Shown: positions 11,883 through 23,446 of the stretch, in pieces
Layout: every line of letters begins with the position of its first letter
Position numbering within the stretch: position 1 is the first letter of the stretch
NCBI RefSeq assembly: GCF_018991925.1
Contig: NW_024725489.1
Coordinates: forward strand, 9,780,917-9,844,916
Source of the DNA: Homarus americanus
Taxonomy: Eukaryota; Arthropoda; Malacostraca; Decapoda; Nephropidae
Direction of reading: 5' to 3'
Length of the DNA: 64,000 nucleotides
Program-made: the position numbers and the translations under genes
Notes under the pieces: model-generated
What the model saw: only the letters and a program-made list of their open reading frames with translations
Database searches by the model: none
Told to the model about the DNA's origin: nothing

Positions 11883-12190
11883 ATGGATCCAGAGCAACGA
11901 AAGGGAAGGGTGAACATGGGCGATCGTGACTGAGACCTAGAGGTAGAAGTTGTCCCTCCAGACCTGAACGACGACGACTTTACGGCAATAGAAGCTGAAG
12001 GTGGGTCACCCTCTCCCTGAACCTGAATGCTCAGCACCTGACCAAAATCCCGGGTCCAACATGATGGCAGAAGTGAGACGAACTGTGACTGAAATGCTGG
12101 AGGCGTATTTCACAAAGGGGGAAGAAAGGGAAGCAGCACGACGTTTGGAGGTTGGGAATGGCAAATTTGAACAGTCAGAAGGTTGTCAGA
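11883..12190 (+). pseudogene. BEL/Pao-like Gag N-terminal remnant
   Basis: A start at 11883 opens a short reading frame (MDPEQRKGRVNMGDRD) broken by stops. A frame from 12001 continues with acidic, proline-rich sequence and VRRTVTEMLEAYFTKGEERE, a possible Gag coiled segment. It runs directly into integrase sequence, so Gag middle, protease, RT and RNase H are deleted. The Gag assignment rests mainly on position before a BEL-type integrase; the protein itself is weakly diagnostic. Confidence 0.4.
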
Positions 12191-12900
12191 TCAGTTCTGG
12201 GGACACAATTCCTGAATGAATATCGGTTGCAGTGTGAAATGGAAACAATAATAAATAGTCTAACCATCACACCTGCGTCGAGCGACATGAGAGAACTGGA
12301 AGACACTTTCAGAAGAAAGGTATAGAATGGATATTCAATCATCCAGCGGCTTCACACATGGGAGGAGTCTGGGAATGGCAAATCTGAAGTCAGAAAGGTT
12401 CTCAGAGCAATTGTGGGGACCCAAGTCCTGGATGAATATCGACTGCAGATGCTATTTTGTGAAGTGGAAGCGATCATAAATAGTCGACCCATCACACCTG
12501 CCTCGAGCGACGTGAGAGACCTGGAAGCTCTTACACCAGCCCACGTCCTTCACGGTGGCCCCCACGCTGACCTGTAACTGGGAGGATGTCTTCTGAAGGA
12601 CTCATATCAACGACACTCGCGGTATGTGCAGTTTCTAGCAGACCGCTTCCGGAAACGCTGGGTGAGGGATTACCTTCCACTACTCCGCAAAAGACAGAAG
12701 TACATAGAACTAACCCGGAATCTCCAGGAAGGCGACCTTGTCCTCGTCACTGAGAAAATCTTCCTCGTAACACATGGCCATTGGGCATGGTCACGTCAGT
12801 GGTTCCAAGAGCTGACGATCTGGTGCCCAGGTGGTTGTGCAAACCATATCTAGGGAGTTCTCAAGGCCAGTGACCCGTGTATGCCTCCTTGAACACGCCA
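12190..12900 (+). pseudogene. BEL/Pao integrase C-terminal remnant
   Basis: Reading across frames gives the typical end of a BEL/Pao integrase: IEWIFNHPAASHMGGVWE, EVEAIINSRPITPASSD, LTPAHVL, then FLADRFRKRWVRDYLPLLRK and NLQEGDLVLV. This is the C-terminal part of the integrase core plus the DNA-binding tail. Stops and frameshifts are frequent. A segment near 12149-12238 recurs at 12362-12450, so this part of the integrase gene has been tandemly duplicated, the first copy being partial. It must be an inactive relic. Confidence 0.7.
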
Positions 12901-12937
12901 CACCGTAAATCTTGGGCGATTGCCCAACGCCGGGAGT

Positions 12938-13560
12938 GTTATCGCCGCTGTCTTCAACTACAGTGCTGGCGTTGCCTTACCCGAGCAAACATTCAATCTA
13001 CCAGCCCGTGACCACGGCGCCGCATCCCCGCGACCTGCACAAACAAGATGCCCTGATTCTGCTGAGTGTATGGTTTAAAGGGTGGCGTGGCCGCCTGGCC
13101 TCCATGATCCAGGTCCCCTTCTCAAGTGATGCTGTGAGGACCATGCAGCACCAGCCCTCTGAGGTAAACACCGACTCCCAATCCTGGCCGAGTTTTTGTG
13201 ATGGAACAATTTACACAGTACTATTGTCCCTTGGAACACCATACTGGTTCGCATTGACCTGCACTTGTAGGTACTGTACAGCCAAAGTGATGACATACCC
13301 CTCAGTACTGAAATATTGTGGACTAATTATACCTACTCGTTTCTGCCTTATCTGGAGAAATAAGACAATGCGGAATGAAGCGTAACTAAGAATAATAGAG
13401 TTATGAACTTTGTATCATGTCACTATGCTTAATAATCAATTATAAATAAGATGAAATCGTCTGAGACTAACTAATTATGTATCAAATAGATCACCATGTA
13501 ATACTAATGAACGCCTTGTTCTCTGCAGGTTTTGACCACATCAATAAATATTGAATGCGT
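12938..13560 (+). other. Possible 3' LTR region of the BEL/Pao remnant
   Basis: After the integrase end, a purine-rich CGGGAG is followed by TGTTATCGCC, which could be a polypurine tract and LTR start. AATAAA occurs near 13542. I cannot find a matching 5' copy, so the LTR call is tentative. No gene is seen in this stretch. Confidence 0.25.
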
Positions 13561-13624
13561 CAAAAGACGGGTTTCAATCATTCCCTTCGACTTGCCCGTC
13601 ACCTGAACGTCCTTAACTAAGGCG

Positions 13625-14703
13625 TTTACAAACATATTGGCTCGCTACGGATTTCCTGGAGACACTCAGGTTGCAATATATTTTGATGATATACTTTTAC
13701 AGTGAAATGGTATGAGAAACATGCAAGAGGCCTTGTAATTAACAATGAAAAAACTAAATATCTGGTTAGAAATTATCAACAAGTGGATTAATTTTTGAAT
13801 GGATTAAGGCTAGAAAAAGTTGATGAACATTGGGTATAAGTCCAACAGTAAAGTACGTGCGATGCAATACCTGGAGAATGCATGTAAAGGACATTTAAGG
13901 CCTTTAAGAACTTGGCATGGAAGGGAAATAGCGCAGGTATTCCTATTTTAAGGATGGTTTATATCAGTACTATACGTTGTTATTGACTATGCAGCTTCAA
14001 AATTTTGAAGTGACACCAAACGAGGCCATGAGAATCGTGTTAGGTTGTCAACGTAACACTAGAATTGAAATAATGAGAACGGAGTTGGATCTACCAAGTA
14101 TAGAACATGGAGTAAAGCCGCTACTCTTAGGACCATCAGGAGAGAACGAGATACTAGCTTGTCCCGTACAATAATGTGCTTAAATGAAAGTACAAATCTT
14201 GACAATGTGTCCAAGTATGCAAGGCTATATAATATTATGATGGAGATAGAGTAGATAAATATTGCATTTCATTACAAACTTATCTAAGGTTTGGACCATG
14301 GCAGGAAGGATTCATTAAAGTAGAAATTTTACAGCTTGGAAAAAAAAGAAGAAGATTGGCATCCCAGTTATTTACGAAAGGTCTTTTTAGAGAAAATAAA
14401 TAGTTTTCCCAGGCGAAACACTGTACATGTATATTGTGATGGGTGAGTATTAAATAACGGTCAAGCGGAATGTGGTGTTTTAATAAGGGAATATTTAATT
14501 AATGAGTGTTATGCAGATGAAAATATTTGTAAAAAAATTAGTGACAACATCTAATCCACGCTGGCTGACTACACGCAATTTGTGAAGGAGTGCAGGTTGA
14601 TATAGAGAAATGTAAGGAAACGTATTTTTGTTGTTCGTAAAAAGTGCATTGGAAACCTTGCAGAGAAAAAATCCATGTAACTTGTATATTGTTAATATCT
14701 GCA
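13625..14703 (+). pseudogene. LINE-C left part: decayed RT to start of RNase H
   Basis: Fragments of a LINE ORF2 can be read across several frames: YFDDILLQ in place of YADD near 13683, then NEAMRIVLGCQRNTRIEIMR near 14013, matching the RT-connection segment of I-like elements, and VYCDG near 14430 for the start of RNase H. Stops and frameshifts are dense, so this is an old copy. The frame stops where LINE-B copy 2 begins and picks up again near 19706. Confidence 0.65.
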
Positions 14704-14733
14704 AATGACTGGTGTGTTATTGTTGTTGATATT

Positions 14734-14751
14734 GTCGGACCGTAGTCCGAC
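14734..14751 (-). other. LINE-B 3'-terminal stem-loop, second copy
   Basis: On the minus strand this is the same 7-bp stem and TACG loop as at 10380-10397, again a few bases before an AAC-rich tail. Conservation of stem and loop in both copies supports a functional 3' structure. Confidence 0.7.
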
Positions 14752-15009
14752 ACGGGCCTTTGCCTGTAGGCTGCCCATTTGGTGGTTCTGGCTCGAGCCC
14801 TTGGAGCAGCCAGACCAGAATTGGGAATTGGGGATGGAGGTTGTCCTCCCTACAGATAGGAAAGGATACTGCAGGTTTGCAAGTTTGAGCGGACAATCGG
14901 TCAGTGAGCGCTTACCACCAACCCCCACTCTTGGACGTGGTCAGTTTTGGAGTGGCGCGCCCCCCAAACTGGGGTCCACACTTGTGAGGGAGGATATTTC
15001 CTAACCTAT

Positions 15010-18000
15010 CTGGGTGGTGGGTATCTTGTGATGACCCGGAGAAGGTGGTGAATGTGGTTTGTTTGGTCCTTTCGGGTTAGAGTGGACGCTTGTGTTGTGT
15101 GTTCTTCTTGGAAGTTTCGAATTCTGTTTCGGAGACTGAGTGACTTCGCAGTCGAGGAGTTAGTGTTCCAGTAGGTTGACCGCTGGCTCCTGACAGTAGG
15201 TGCATTCCCTGACGACATTTCCGATTGCCTGCCAGGTGCACTTCTACCCTCGTCGTAGTCGATGAAGGCTAACTTGGGTTTTTTTTTTTTTTTTCGTGTC
15301 CGCGAATGGTGGTTCCCCTTTTGTAGCCACCAGGTACCATTTGGCTGATTGGGAATCATCGTTGAATGCGTTAAGGAAGCTCTTTTAGATGTGGAGCTTG
15401 GTAGTGGTTCTTAATCGGTTGCATGCTTGCTGGAACCTGAACGTGTACGCTTCTTAATCGTGCAGCTGCCTTGGCTGCTTCGTCTGCCATGTCATTTCCC
15501 CCGATCCCTACATGACTGGGAATCCAGTGTAAGACGACTAGGCGATTTTTTCTTTGGAAGTCCTGTCGCTCTGCGAAGATCGAGGTTATGATGTGGACGT
15601 TGTCTCTTGGCCGTTTTCGAGTACGTGTGAATTATGATGGACTTGTTTGTTCTGTTGCAGCGTGTTGTAGGGCCTTTGAGATTGCTACCAACTCTGTTTG
15701 TAGGGTGGAGCAGTCTTTGGAAAGTCTCCATAGGAGGGTCTGACCTTGGGTGTAGAAGACCGATCCGGATCTTTGATGTTTTGGGTCCACCGAGACGTCT
15801 GTGAAGTATGATGCTGCATCAGCGAGTGTCTCGGTGGCTACGGCTTCCTGAGTTATTCTTTTGAGGTCCTCCTTCTGGAGGCTGGCTTTGCTATCACCTA
15901 GTTCGGTGATTTTTAATGTGGCTAGTGGAGGGCTCCATGGTGGTGGAACTACATAGTCCTTGTCTCGTATGTCTTGGTTGATCTTGACGAGTGTTTCTGC
16001 TTGCAGGTGACTGATGACCTCGCTTGCCTTTTGCGACCAGGTGGCCTCTCGCGCTCTGTGGTCGAGGTGGAGGGAGGCACTGATTCGAGTTTTGGCAGCT
16101 GTGGGCTTATCTAAACTACATATATTTGCGAGGAGTCCGGCTGTCACCTGCTTGACTCGTACTGCCAGGGCTGGTAGTTCAGTTTCCATTTGCAAATTGC
16201 AAATTCTGGTCCACATGGGTGCTCCGAGCATGGTCCTGAGAGCATTATTTTGGATAACTTCTAGCTTAGCTATCTGGTCTTCTCTTAGTCCAATGAGTGC
16301 TGGAGTACTGTAATCTACCAGCGATCTGATGGCGGCCGTGTAGTAGGTTTTGAGCACGTGTATGTTCGCTCCTGCGGTTGTGCTGGTGAGCGACCTCATT
16401 ATGTTGTGTCTGCTCTTCGTCCTGTGCCTGAGATACTCGAGTTGTGGCTTGAAAGTGGGTTTCTGGTCGAACCAGATTCCAAAACACTGGTGGGTGTTGG
16501 TCCAGACTACCGGAGTGTTTTGTATGGAGAGCATCATGTCTGGTGTTTCTGTGCAGATAACCATCGCTCTCGACTTGGCTGGATTTATCTTGAGTCCAAG
16601 TCTGTTGCACTCCTCTTCTATAAGTTGGAGTGCGTGTTGCGTGTTGGCTAGTCTGTTTGCTCCTCTTACTATGAGCTGTGAGTTATCTGCATAGCAAAGG
16701 AGCTTGGCTGTTTGTCTAAAGGTAGTCTGATTAGATTTTCCATCAGGAAATTGAATAGCGTTAGACTGAGGATGCCTCCTTGTGGAGTTTCGTTTTCGTG
16801 GACCCTGTAGCTTGAACTTGCCCCCTAAAAGCGTACTCTTGCTTCTCTCTGTGTAAGGTAATTCTGCATCCACCCCAGCAACCTTCCTTTGACGCCTTTT
16901 TCGGCGAGCGTCGTTATAATGGCCAGTGGATTTGCTAGTTCGAAGGCCTTCTCCATATCGAGGAAGACCACCAAAGCTGGTTTGTTGTCCACTATGCTGA
17001 GTATCTCGGCAATGTTGTTGCTTGTGCCAGTGTTCTCGGTGTAAGCTAAAATGTGAGGGTGTGGGCTGCCGACTTTCCACTTGAGCCTGTTGAGAGCCAT
17101 TCTTTCTCCCGTCTTCGCTATGCAGCTAAGGAGAGAGATGGGTCTTGGTTTGTCTGGTTCTCTGGGCTTCGGAATGGGCTGCATATCTGCCTTCTTCCAT
17201 TCCAGTGGAAGTCTCTGTGCTATCCACGAGGCGTTGATGACTTGTAGCAACGCCTCATGCCCGGCTTCTCCGGCATGGAAAAGCATAGAGTAGGTTATAC
17301 TGTCGCCCCCTGGTGCTGTGTCCTTGCCTCGTTTTATCGACTTCTGGAGTTCTTGCTGGTTGAAGGGTCTGTCGGTGTCATCTTAAACATTGCAGGACCT
17401 CTTCGATCATCTGGAGTCTGGTCTGTCGCAGACGCCGTTGTATCTCCTCCGCATGTCTCGGGAGGTTTTTCGTTGCTGCTCGGTCGGATGTGGGCCCACA
17501 TTTTGCCGAGGGAGGTGTGCTCGTTCAGTTCGGAGCACCACTTGAGCCAGCTTGCGCTTTTGATTTCATACTTCTCTTCCCTGGTATCCTTGACTATGTT
17601 TTGCAGGAGATGTCTGTTTGTGTCCGTGGGATGTCTTCTGTAGTTTCTTCTGGCCATGTTCACTCTGTGGTTGAGTTCTTTCACCCTGAGGCAGAAGTAC
17701 CAGTAATCCTTGTACTGTCTTGATGTGGGTTTTGTTTTTGGAATAGCCTCTTCTACCGCTTGGTGAAACGCCTCGACCAACTATTGGTGGAGGGTTGTCT
17801 CGTCCACGGGTGCTGCACCAGCCGGCTGTGATTTGGCGCGCCTCTTAGCCAGGTGTTTCCTATAGAGTTCCGAATCCGCCTTTTGGGTATTGTATCTCCA
17901 TCTCGGCGGGGGTGGCGTGGCGAGTTTGTTTACCTTCAGTGTTGTTAGGGTGGCAAAGTGGTCGCTGGTCAGCGTGGGGTATAGCTGCCAGGAGGCCGAA

Positions 18001-18520
18001 GGCTTTAGTGCACTGGAGACGAAGGTTAGATCTAGCCTTCCTCCCCTAATGTGGGTGGGCTCTCCGGTGTTTAGGAGGGCGATCTCGGGTGTGTCTTTAA
18101 AGGTGGTGTATAGGTGTAGGCCATCTTCATTTGTGGGGCTTACCGAGCTTAGGAAAGAATGGTGTGCATTGAAATCCCCTCCTATGAGTGTGGCGAGGTC
18201 AGCGGCCGAAGCAAATAATTGAGTCACCTCCAGTGAGCCCTTTGGGTTCTTGTAGATGTTGTGGACAGTTATTTCCCATTCTTAGAGGGTTACTTTGACG
18301 GCCTGTGTCTCAATGTTTTCCCCACATGGCAATTGCTATATGACCTCGGAGGAGGGTATGCTCGACTTGACCAAGTTCATACATCCTCTTGTCGACACCT
18401 GCTTGAAATGCCTCCTGTATGTCTTGTAGCCACTAAATTTTATACAGTGGTGTTCTTGTAGGAGTGTTTCTTGTAGCAGTATAATGGCATGATTGTTCTT
18501 GGCGCTGCTTCTTGCAGGAG
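15010..18520 (-). pseudogene. LINE-B copy 2 ORF2: endonuclease, RT, RNase H, broken
   Basis: The endonuclease starts near 18520 and can be followed through LLQET, GGDFNAHHSF, GGRLDLTFVS and TSDHFATL, with two stops and shifts around 18300-18450. The RT begins near 17290 with KPRPISLLSC; its palm shows FLDMEKAFE but the catalytic motif is CYADNSQL, with Asp changed to Asn. RNase H has YFTDVSV where the active form has TDGS. A frameshift near 15640 and a T-run at 15280 break the end. The zinc motif near 15165-15195 carries the same EH-stop-LLDC change as copy 1. Compared with copy 1, the upstream half is preserved but catalysis is lost. Confidence 0.8.
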
Positions 18521-19010
18521 GTGTTTCCTGTTTTTGATGTTCAGGGTGCTGGTGTTTTCCACCACTGTTTCATCGGGGACTTCTGGTGATCCTCGATGGA
18601 TATGTTCAGGTCTGATTCCGACTGGATCAGGTTCATATCCTCTTGTTATGTGGTGATTTTTGCCTTCTGGGTCGTGGTTCAGTTCAGGGGAGCTGAAACG
18701 TCCAGTTTGGTGTCCTCCACTGAGGTGGCTGAGGACGCTCCCCATGATTATTTGGAGCTGTGTGGGCTGGATCTTGTGGCCCAGTAGTCCGGCTAGGCCC
18801 TCCGCGAAGGTTGTCAGTACCTTGGCTAGGTCTGATACTTGTATCATTCCTTCTGGTGCCTTGGTGTGTGCTTGTTTTGTCTTTTTCGTAATTGTTGTCG
18901 TTGTCTGCTGCTCGGGGGTCTGTGGTGCAGCCGTAGGGAGGCCAGGAAACTGGGCCGCATTTTGGGTGTTGACCGGTTGAGGGGGTTAGTAAGGCGTACG
19001 CACTCCATAA
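18520..19010 (-). pseudogene. LINE-B copy 2 ORF1 C-terminal remnant
   Basis: Upstream of the endonuclease a minus-strand frame reads QTPEQQTTTTITKKTKQAHT, then VLTTFAEGLAGLLGHKIQP. Its glutamine- and threonine-rich lead-in followed by a short helical segment is typical of the tail of a Gag-like ORF1. The zinc knuckles and N-terminal part are absent, although the leader is present further upstream, so ORF1 carries an internal deletion. Identification rests on position; the sequence alone is not diagnostic. Confidence 0.45.
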
Positions 19011-19039
19011 CCGGTGGTTAAGTAGTGTTTTCTTCTTCT

Positions 19040-19500
19040 TTAGAGGTTTTCCGTTGTTCAGAGCCTACCTATTCCGGTTGAGTAAGTAGCAGAGGAATTT
19101 CAACACTCCCTACAGCCACTTGATGGCCGGGTGGTAGTAGAGTGGTTCCTGAGCATCTCTCCCGGAGCCCCGTTTGGAAACCTACTTCATAGTGTATGTG
19201 ACTGCTCACTTATAGATGTGAGCTAAGTGTGCCTATTGGGTATGGATGAGGTTGCTACCTTCTTTCCAGGTGGATCCGCACGATCACGGTTTTACTGGAA
19301 AGACTCGGCAGAGAGATGGGTTCTCTCTCCAACCCCCTTTCGTGTTCACAATCTACTGGGGGGAGGGGGAGATGAACAGTTACAGGGGGCGACCGCAAGA
19401 CGAATACACCTTTGAGGGTGCAGGTCCCTATGCCAGAGCGAAACAAGGAAAAGTAGTAGTAGAAGGAAAAGAGCTCAAACCACGTCGGGAATATCACGCC
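19040..19500 (-). promoter_or_regulatory. LINE-B copy 2 leader (5' UTR)
   Basis: This block is clearly similar to 43785-44215 on the plus strand, the leader of LINE-G. Shared landmarks include GGGACCTGCACCCT, GGTGTATTCGTC, CTGTAACTGTTCA, ACCGTGATCGTGCGG, TCTATAAGTGAGCA and GGAACCACTCTAC in the same order. It has no coding frame and is presumably the promoter-bearing leader. Confidence 0.7.
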
Positions 19501-19705
19501 ATAGGTGTTCTCCAGCAGGAGTGTGGGTCACTCACACCACCAGTGGGGAGGTGCAAACTAATGCTCGATAAACCGAAAACGCTCGTGAGATGTTGTCGAT
19601 GATGTCAGTAGTGGAAGCTTCGGTCAGCAAAGTTGGCCAACAATAGCAGCAGAGAGTGGGCAGGTCTTCACAACTCCGGGTCCGGCAGTCGAATGAACGA
19701 CTGGT

Positions 19706-20090
19706 AATCGTAATGCAAGAAATGGAATGCACTGTGCAGTTTGTACGGATTACATCACATGTGGAGATTCATTTAAATGAAATGGCTAACAACATGGCCA
19801 AAAAAGCTGCAGAAAAGATGTATATAGATATTGTTAGCAATATAAGTATTAGAACGATAAAGAGGGAAAGGAAAAAAAAAGAGAGGAATGGGAAAAAGCA
19901 AGAATTGAAGTGATTGCCATATGTAGCGAGAGTTTTCAGCATTATTTGTATGTTTTACAAAACACCAATGTAATTTACGGGACTAACTTACCAGCTGTTG
20001 ATACTGTTATAATGAGACTAAGAATGAGATAAAAATATTTCTGGCAGATAGTGGAGGGGCGGGTCAACTTTGTCAACTCTGTAAGATGCC
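19706..20090 (+). pseudogene. LINE-C right part: RNase H end
   Basis: After the LINE-B insertion the older LINE resumes: VQFVRITSHVEIHLNEMANN stands for the usual WIPSHVGI...DxxA block of RNase H, followed by AKKAAEKMYIDIVSNISI. A C-terminal trace (RLRMR-stop-KYFWQ, near 20010-20045) matches the RLRLGYKYxWQ segment common in these LINEs. Strand and order agree with the left part at 13.6-14.7 kb. Confidence 0.65.
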
Positions 20091-20408
20091 ATAGCAACAT
20101 TGTATTTAATTAAACTATTAGTGTTATTTAGAACATTAGCATAACTAATAGCATGTTCGATACTGCATAGGAGATCGGCTGACCTGACGTCACGGATTAC
20201 ACCATCAGTATCCCAGGCCAGCTAGAAATTGATTTCATATGGATAGATCATGAGACATGGGGCCATGTGACGTTTAACCCCTCCTCACTCTTGATCACGT
20301 GACTATGAACTGTGAAACGCGCTGCGAGTACGAAGTATTTTCTCAGGTCCTGTACGACTCAGTTTCTCAGTCCTGCTATAATAGATTCCACATATGGATC
20401 ATAAGGCT
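20091..20408. other. No recognisable gene
   Basis: Intergenic sequence between LINE-C and the LTR element. Nothing supportable is seen. Confidence 0.5.
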
Positions 20409-20413
20409 ATGAC

Positions 20414-20702
20414 TGTAGGTTATGTATCTAAGCTACTGTGCCGAGTAGCAACCCTGTATATAAGCTACTGTGCCGAGTAGCATCTATGTATATAATTACG
20501 TGGCAACACTGCACGTGTTATGTGGCAACATGGCCCCGAGGCTGCCATATGGCAAGGCAGTCTCAGTCTGACTGTGTGAGCCGTGCATGGCACACTCTAG
20601 TCACCACTTGTATTTCTCCTATCCCTTAATAAACGGACTTCAGTGTTACCCGGTGTTTCCCTACCCATCACTGCATTCTTCAGGGAACACTTGGAACCTT
20701 CA
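20414..20702 (+). repeat. 5' LTR
   Basis: The LTR carries a duplicated 22-bp motif, TAAGCTACTGTGCCGAGTAG plus CA, at two places near its start, and AATAAA near 20626 in the expected R region. TG and CA mark its ends. Confidence 0.95.
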
Positions 20703-21187
20703 TGGCACTTTGACTACGATCTGTGGACTTACAAGTGTGTGAACAATGCCGACGGTTACATCTGCCGGCGATGTGCACGTCGACTCTTAGTGAGTTGTGT
20801 TGTGTTTCACCGCAATGTGCAGTGTTGGGCCGTCACAGTGCTTTTTAGTGATGGTGGCAGTGTTAGTGTCAGTGTATTAGTGTGTCTAGAGCTGAGAGTT
20901 GAACATTGGCCTGTTTTTTGTGGTACCCACAGAGCAAGCAGGCGTACACCCTTCTCGTGTGACATCCGGGGAGACACTGACGGTCTCACCCCCGCGGCCG
21001 CTCTAGCCACCGGCATTAAGGCCACCACGAAATGCTCTCTCAGACACACACACACACACACGCACGCACGCACTCACTCACGGACAGAACGGTGGACTCT
21101 ATGCGTTATTTCTGCGCTGTTTATGTCATATATATGTGGTTCGAGCTGATGAGGCGCCACTATATATACTAAACAGCGCAGTTCAAG

Positions 21188-23446
21188 ATGGGCGGTAAGA
21201 AGGGACAACGTCAAGATGGGAGACACGACTCCCCACCACCATCCCCTCCACCGGGCGCAGACTCTCATCCTCCACCTCCAGCGACGGACATTGCCACAAT
21301 TCTGAGGTGGATGGACGATAGGGACGAGCGATGCCGAGAGATGGAACTTCAGAGGGAGGAGACACGAAGAGAGGAGGAAAAGTCGCGTTTTGATGCACTA
21401 TTGGCGACCCTGGCGCTAACCCACCCTCCCTCACTTGCAGGTTTCGCGCACCAAGGCGCCAGTACCCTCCCTCCTCCACCACACAAGCGTCCTCCAGGCA
21501 CTCTTGCTACTCCAACAGCTCCCAAGGCATCTGTTCAACCCCCACCCGCCCTCTCACCAGACGTCACGTTTCAGCTTTTTCGTGAGTGGAGGTGGCATTG
21601 GACAGATTACTCCACGATGGTGGACCTTGACAGCATGCCTCCAAACAAACAGCTCATTCAACTGCGGATGTGTTTGTCGCTGGAGACCCAGAGAGTTTTG
21701 GAGCACACGTTGCAAGTGCTTCCCGATTCGACATCTTCAGTGACGGATGTGCTCGACCTTTTACAGGAGCACATTAAAGGTCGGAATAACGAGGCTTTGC
21801 GTCGCCGCGCCTTCACCAGCTGCAAGCAGGCGGAGAACGAATCCTTTGACGACTTTTTTGTATGCTTGAAGAGTTTGTCAGAGGAGATCGACGTCTGCAA
21901 AGCGCACAGCCGGGAATGTGAGGAAGCCTGGATCAAGCACGGTATCTTGACAGGTGTCAGGCACGAAGAGTTGGTGCAGCGACTCATCCCCCTGGACGCT
22001 TCCTCCACACTCCAGGTGGTAGTGACTGAATGCCAGTCGTACGAGGCCACCAAGCCCGCCACCTCTGCCTTACGGGCCCCACCTGCTGTGAGAGCTATCT
22101 CACAATACAAGAAGGATAAGAGGGCGGGCAACAACGTGAAGGCTGCCGCACGTTCTTCCACGCCTCCGCCTAGTGCTTCCTGTGGCAACTGTGGAAAGCA
22201 GCATGGCCCCAAGACATGCCCGGCCGCCGACGCACTGTGTCGTGGATGTGAACGTAAGGGCCACTGGTCTAACACAGACAGGTGCCCTGCACGAGGCCGC
22301 AAGTGTCAGGCCTGCAGTCGTTATGGACACTATGACAAGTGCTGCCGCCAACCCAAGCCCAAAAGCCCGAGACGAGGAGGAAAGCAGCGCACTTCCATCG
22401 GGGTGGTTTGCACGCATCCCCCTTCAGATGGCCTACACAGCCCCAAGCAGCAGCTGAGTCACATCAGGAGGGTGGAATCGACCACACGCCCCAGGGCTAC
22501 CCCTTCCCCTACCATCCGCGTCGCCATCACACACGGTGGTGTGTCGGGTCACATCGATGTGATACCGGACACCGGCGCTGATACTACGGTGATTGGGTTG
22601 AAGCACCTCCAGAAACTGGGCCTCACCAAACGCGACCTGGGACCACCGCCGCAGCTGCAGTACTACAATGCGGACGGTTCCCAGATGCCAGACGCTGTGG
22701 GCTCCTTTCAAGCAGAGATCACTTACGGCGACAGGTCGTGTCACGGATGGATCGACGTGCAGCCTACTCTCGCTACACCCTTGTTGTCGTGGGAGCACTG
22801 CAAGGAGTTAGGCGTGGTGCCCAGAGACTTTCCTGAGCAGATTCCAGCTGCTCGGTACACCGCCAGCAGGGTGCGTGAATCAACGAGCGACGCGCCTGGT
22901 ACTGCCGCACAGAGCTGCCCAGAACCCGCGTCCACTCCCACCCACACAGGGCGCTCCTCTGCCCAGATCCTGTATGGTCACCCTCTCCGCTCTTGTGTTC
23001 CTGCACATGCCAAGGCCTTTGCGAAGGAGTGGCAGACCAGAGCCGAGAGCTGCGACCGCCGCGCCGCTTCACGTGCCCAGGACGCCAAGGCTCGGTATGA
23101 CGACCGTGCCCGCCCTCTTCAGCCACTGGAGATTGGTGCTCTTGTTCGCGTCCAGGACCCGACGACGACACGTTGGGACAAGGTGGGCATAGTGATGGGC
23201 GTCGGCCGGTCGCGGGACTACAATGTCAGGATGCCGAGCGGCCGTGTCTGGTGGAGGAACCGCCGCTTCCTCCGGCCAGTCCCACCCCCTGCTGCTGGCC
23301 CCCTGACCGAGGACGAGTCCCCTACACCTCACGAGGATCCGCCCCACAGTGCACCTCGACGCTCGGAGCGACTTAGGACTAAGAAGTCCGCTCAAGACAA
23401 AGACTATGAGCGTGAGGGGGGAGGGAGATGTAGGTTATGTATCTAA
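21188..23446 (+). CDS. Gag-protease fused in frame to the integrase C-terminus (752 aa)
   Basis: This uninterrupted frame starts with a proline-rich and then a charged, helical stretch, followed by a Ty3/gypsy-type capsid region (about residues 120-300: FREWRWHWTDYSTM, EHIKGRNNEALRR, DDFFVCLKSL). Three zinc knuckles follow: CGNCGKQHGPKTC, CRGCERKGHWSNTDRC and CQACSRYGHYDKC. The protease active site DTGAD is at residue 461. From about residue 589 the sequence becomes the end of an integrase: RSSAQILYGHPLRS, ARYDDRARPLQPLEIGALVR, then GRVWWRNRRFLRPV. RT, RNase H and the integrase catalytic core are missing, yet the frame is kept. The stop lies 18 bases inside the 3' LTR. Such a protein could still form particles; that is inference. 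Confidence 0.9.
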   Translation: MGGKKGQRQDGRHDSPPPSPPPGADSHPPPPATDIATILRWMDDRDERCREMELQREETRREEEKSRFDALLATLALTHPPSLAGFAHQGASTLPPPPHKRPPGTLATPTAPKASVQPPPALSPDVTFQLFREWRWHWTDYSTMVDLDSMPPNKQLIQLRMCLSLETQRVLEHTLQVLPDSTSSVTDVLDLLQEHIKGRNNEALRRRAFTSCKQAENESFDDFFVCLKSLSEEIDVCKAHSRECEEAWIKHGILTGVRHEELVQRLIPLDASSTLQVVVTECQSYEATKPATSALRAPPAVRAISQYKKDKRAGNNVKAAARSSTPPPSASCGNCGKQHGPKTCPAADALCRGCERKGHWSNTDRCPARGRKCQACSRYGHYDKCCRQPKPKSPRRGGKQRTSIGVVCTHPPSDGLHSPKQQLSHIRRVESTTRPRATPSPTIRVAITHGGVSGHIDVIPDTGADTTVIGLKHLQKLGLTKRDLGPPPQLQYYNADGSQMPDAVGSFQAEITYGDRSCHGWIDVQPTLATPLLSWEHCKELGVVPRDFPEQIPAARYTASRVRESTSDAPGTAAQSCPEPASTPTHTGRSSAQILYGHPLRSCVPAHAKAFAKEWQTRAESCDRRAASRAQDAKARYDDRARPLQPLEIGALVRVQDPTTTRWDKVGIVMGVGRSRDYNVRMPSGRVWWRNRRFLRPVPPPAAGPLTEDESPTPHEDPPHSAPRRSERLRTKKSAQDKDYEREGGGRCRLCI

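Larger units (their letters stand above)
14714..19695 (-). mobile_element. LINE-B copy 2: near full-length, inserted in LINE-C
   Basis: On the minus strand this holds a leader (19500-19040), an ORF1 remnant, endonuclease, RT, RNase H, a 3' UTR, the terminal hairpin and an AAC-rich tail at 14716-14730. Candidate target duplications AATGACTGGT (14704-14713) and AACGACTGGT (19696-19705) differ at one base. The LINE-C RNase H that stops on the left resumes on the right, confirming insertion into it. The copy has internal deletions and mutated catalytic motifs. Confidence 0.8.
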
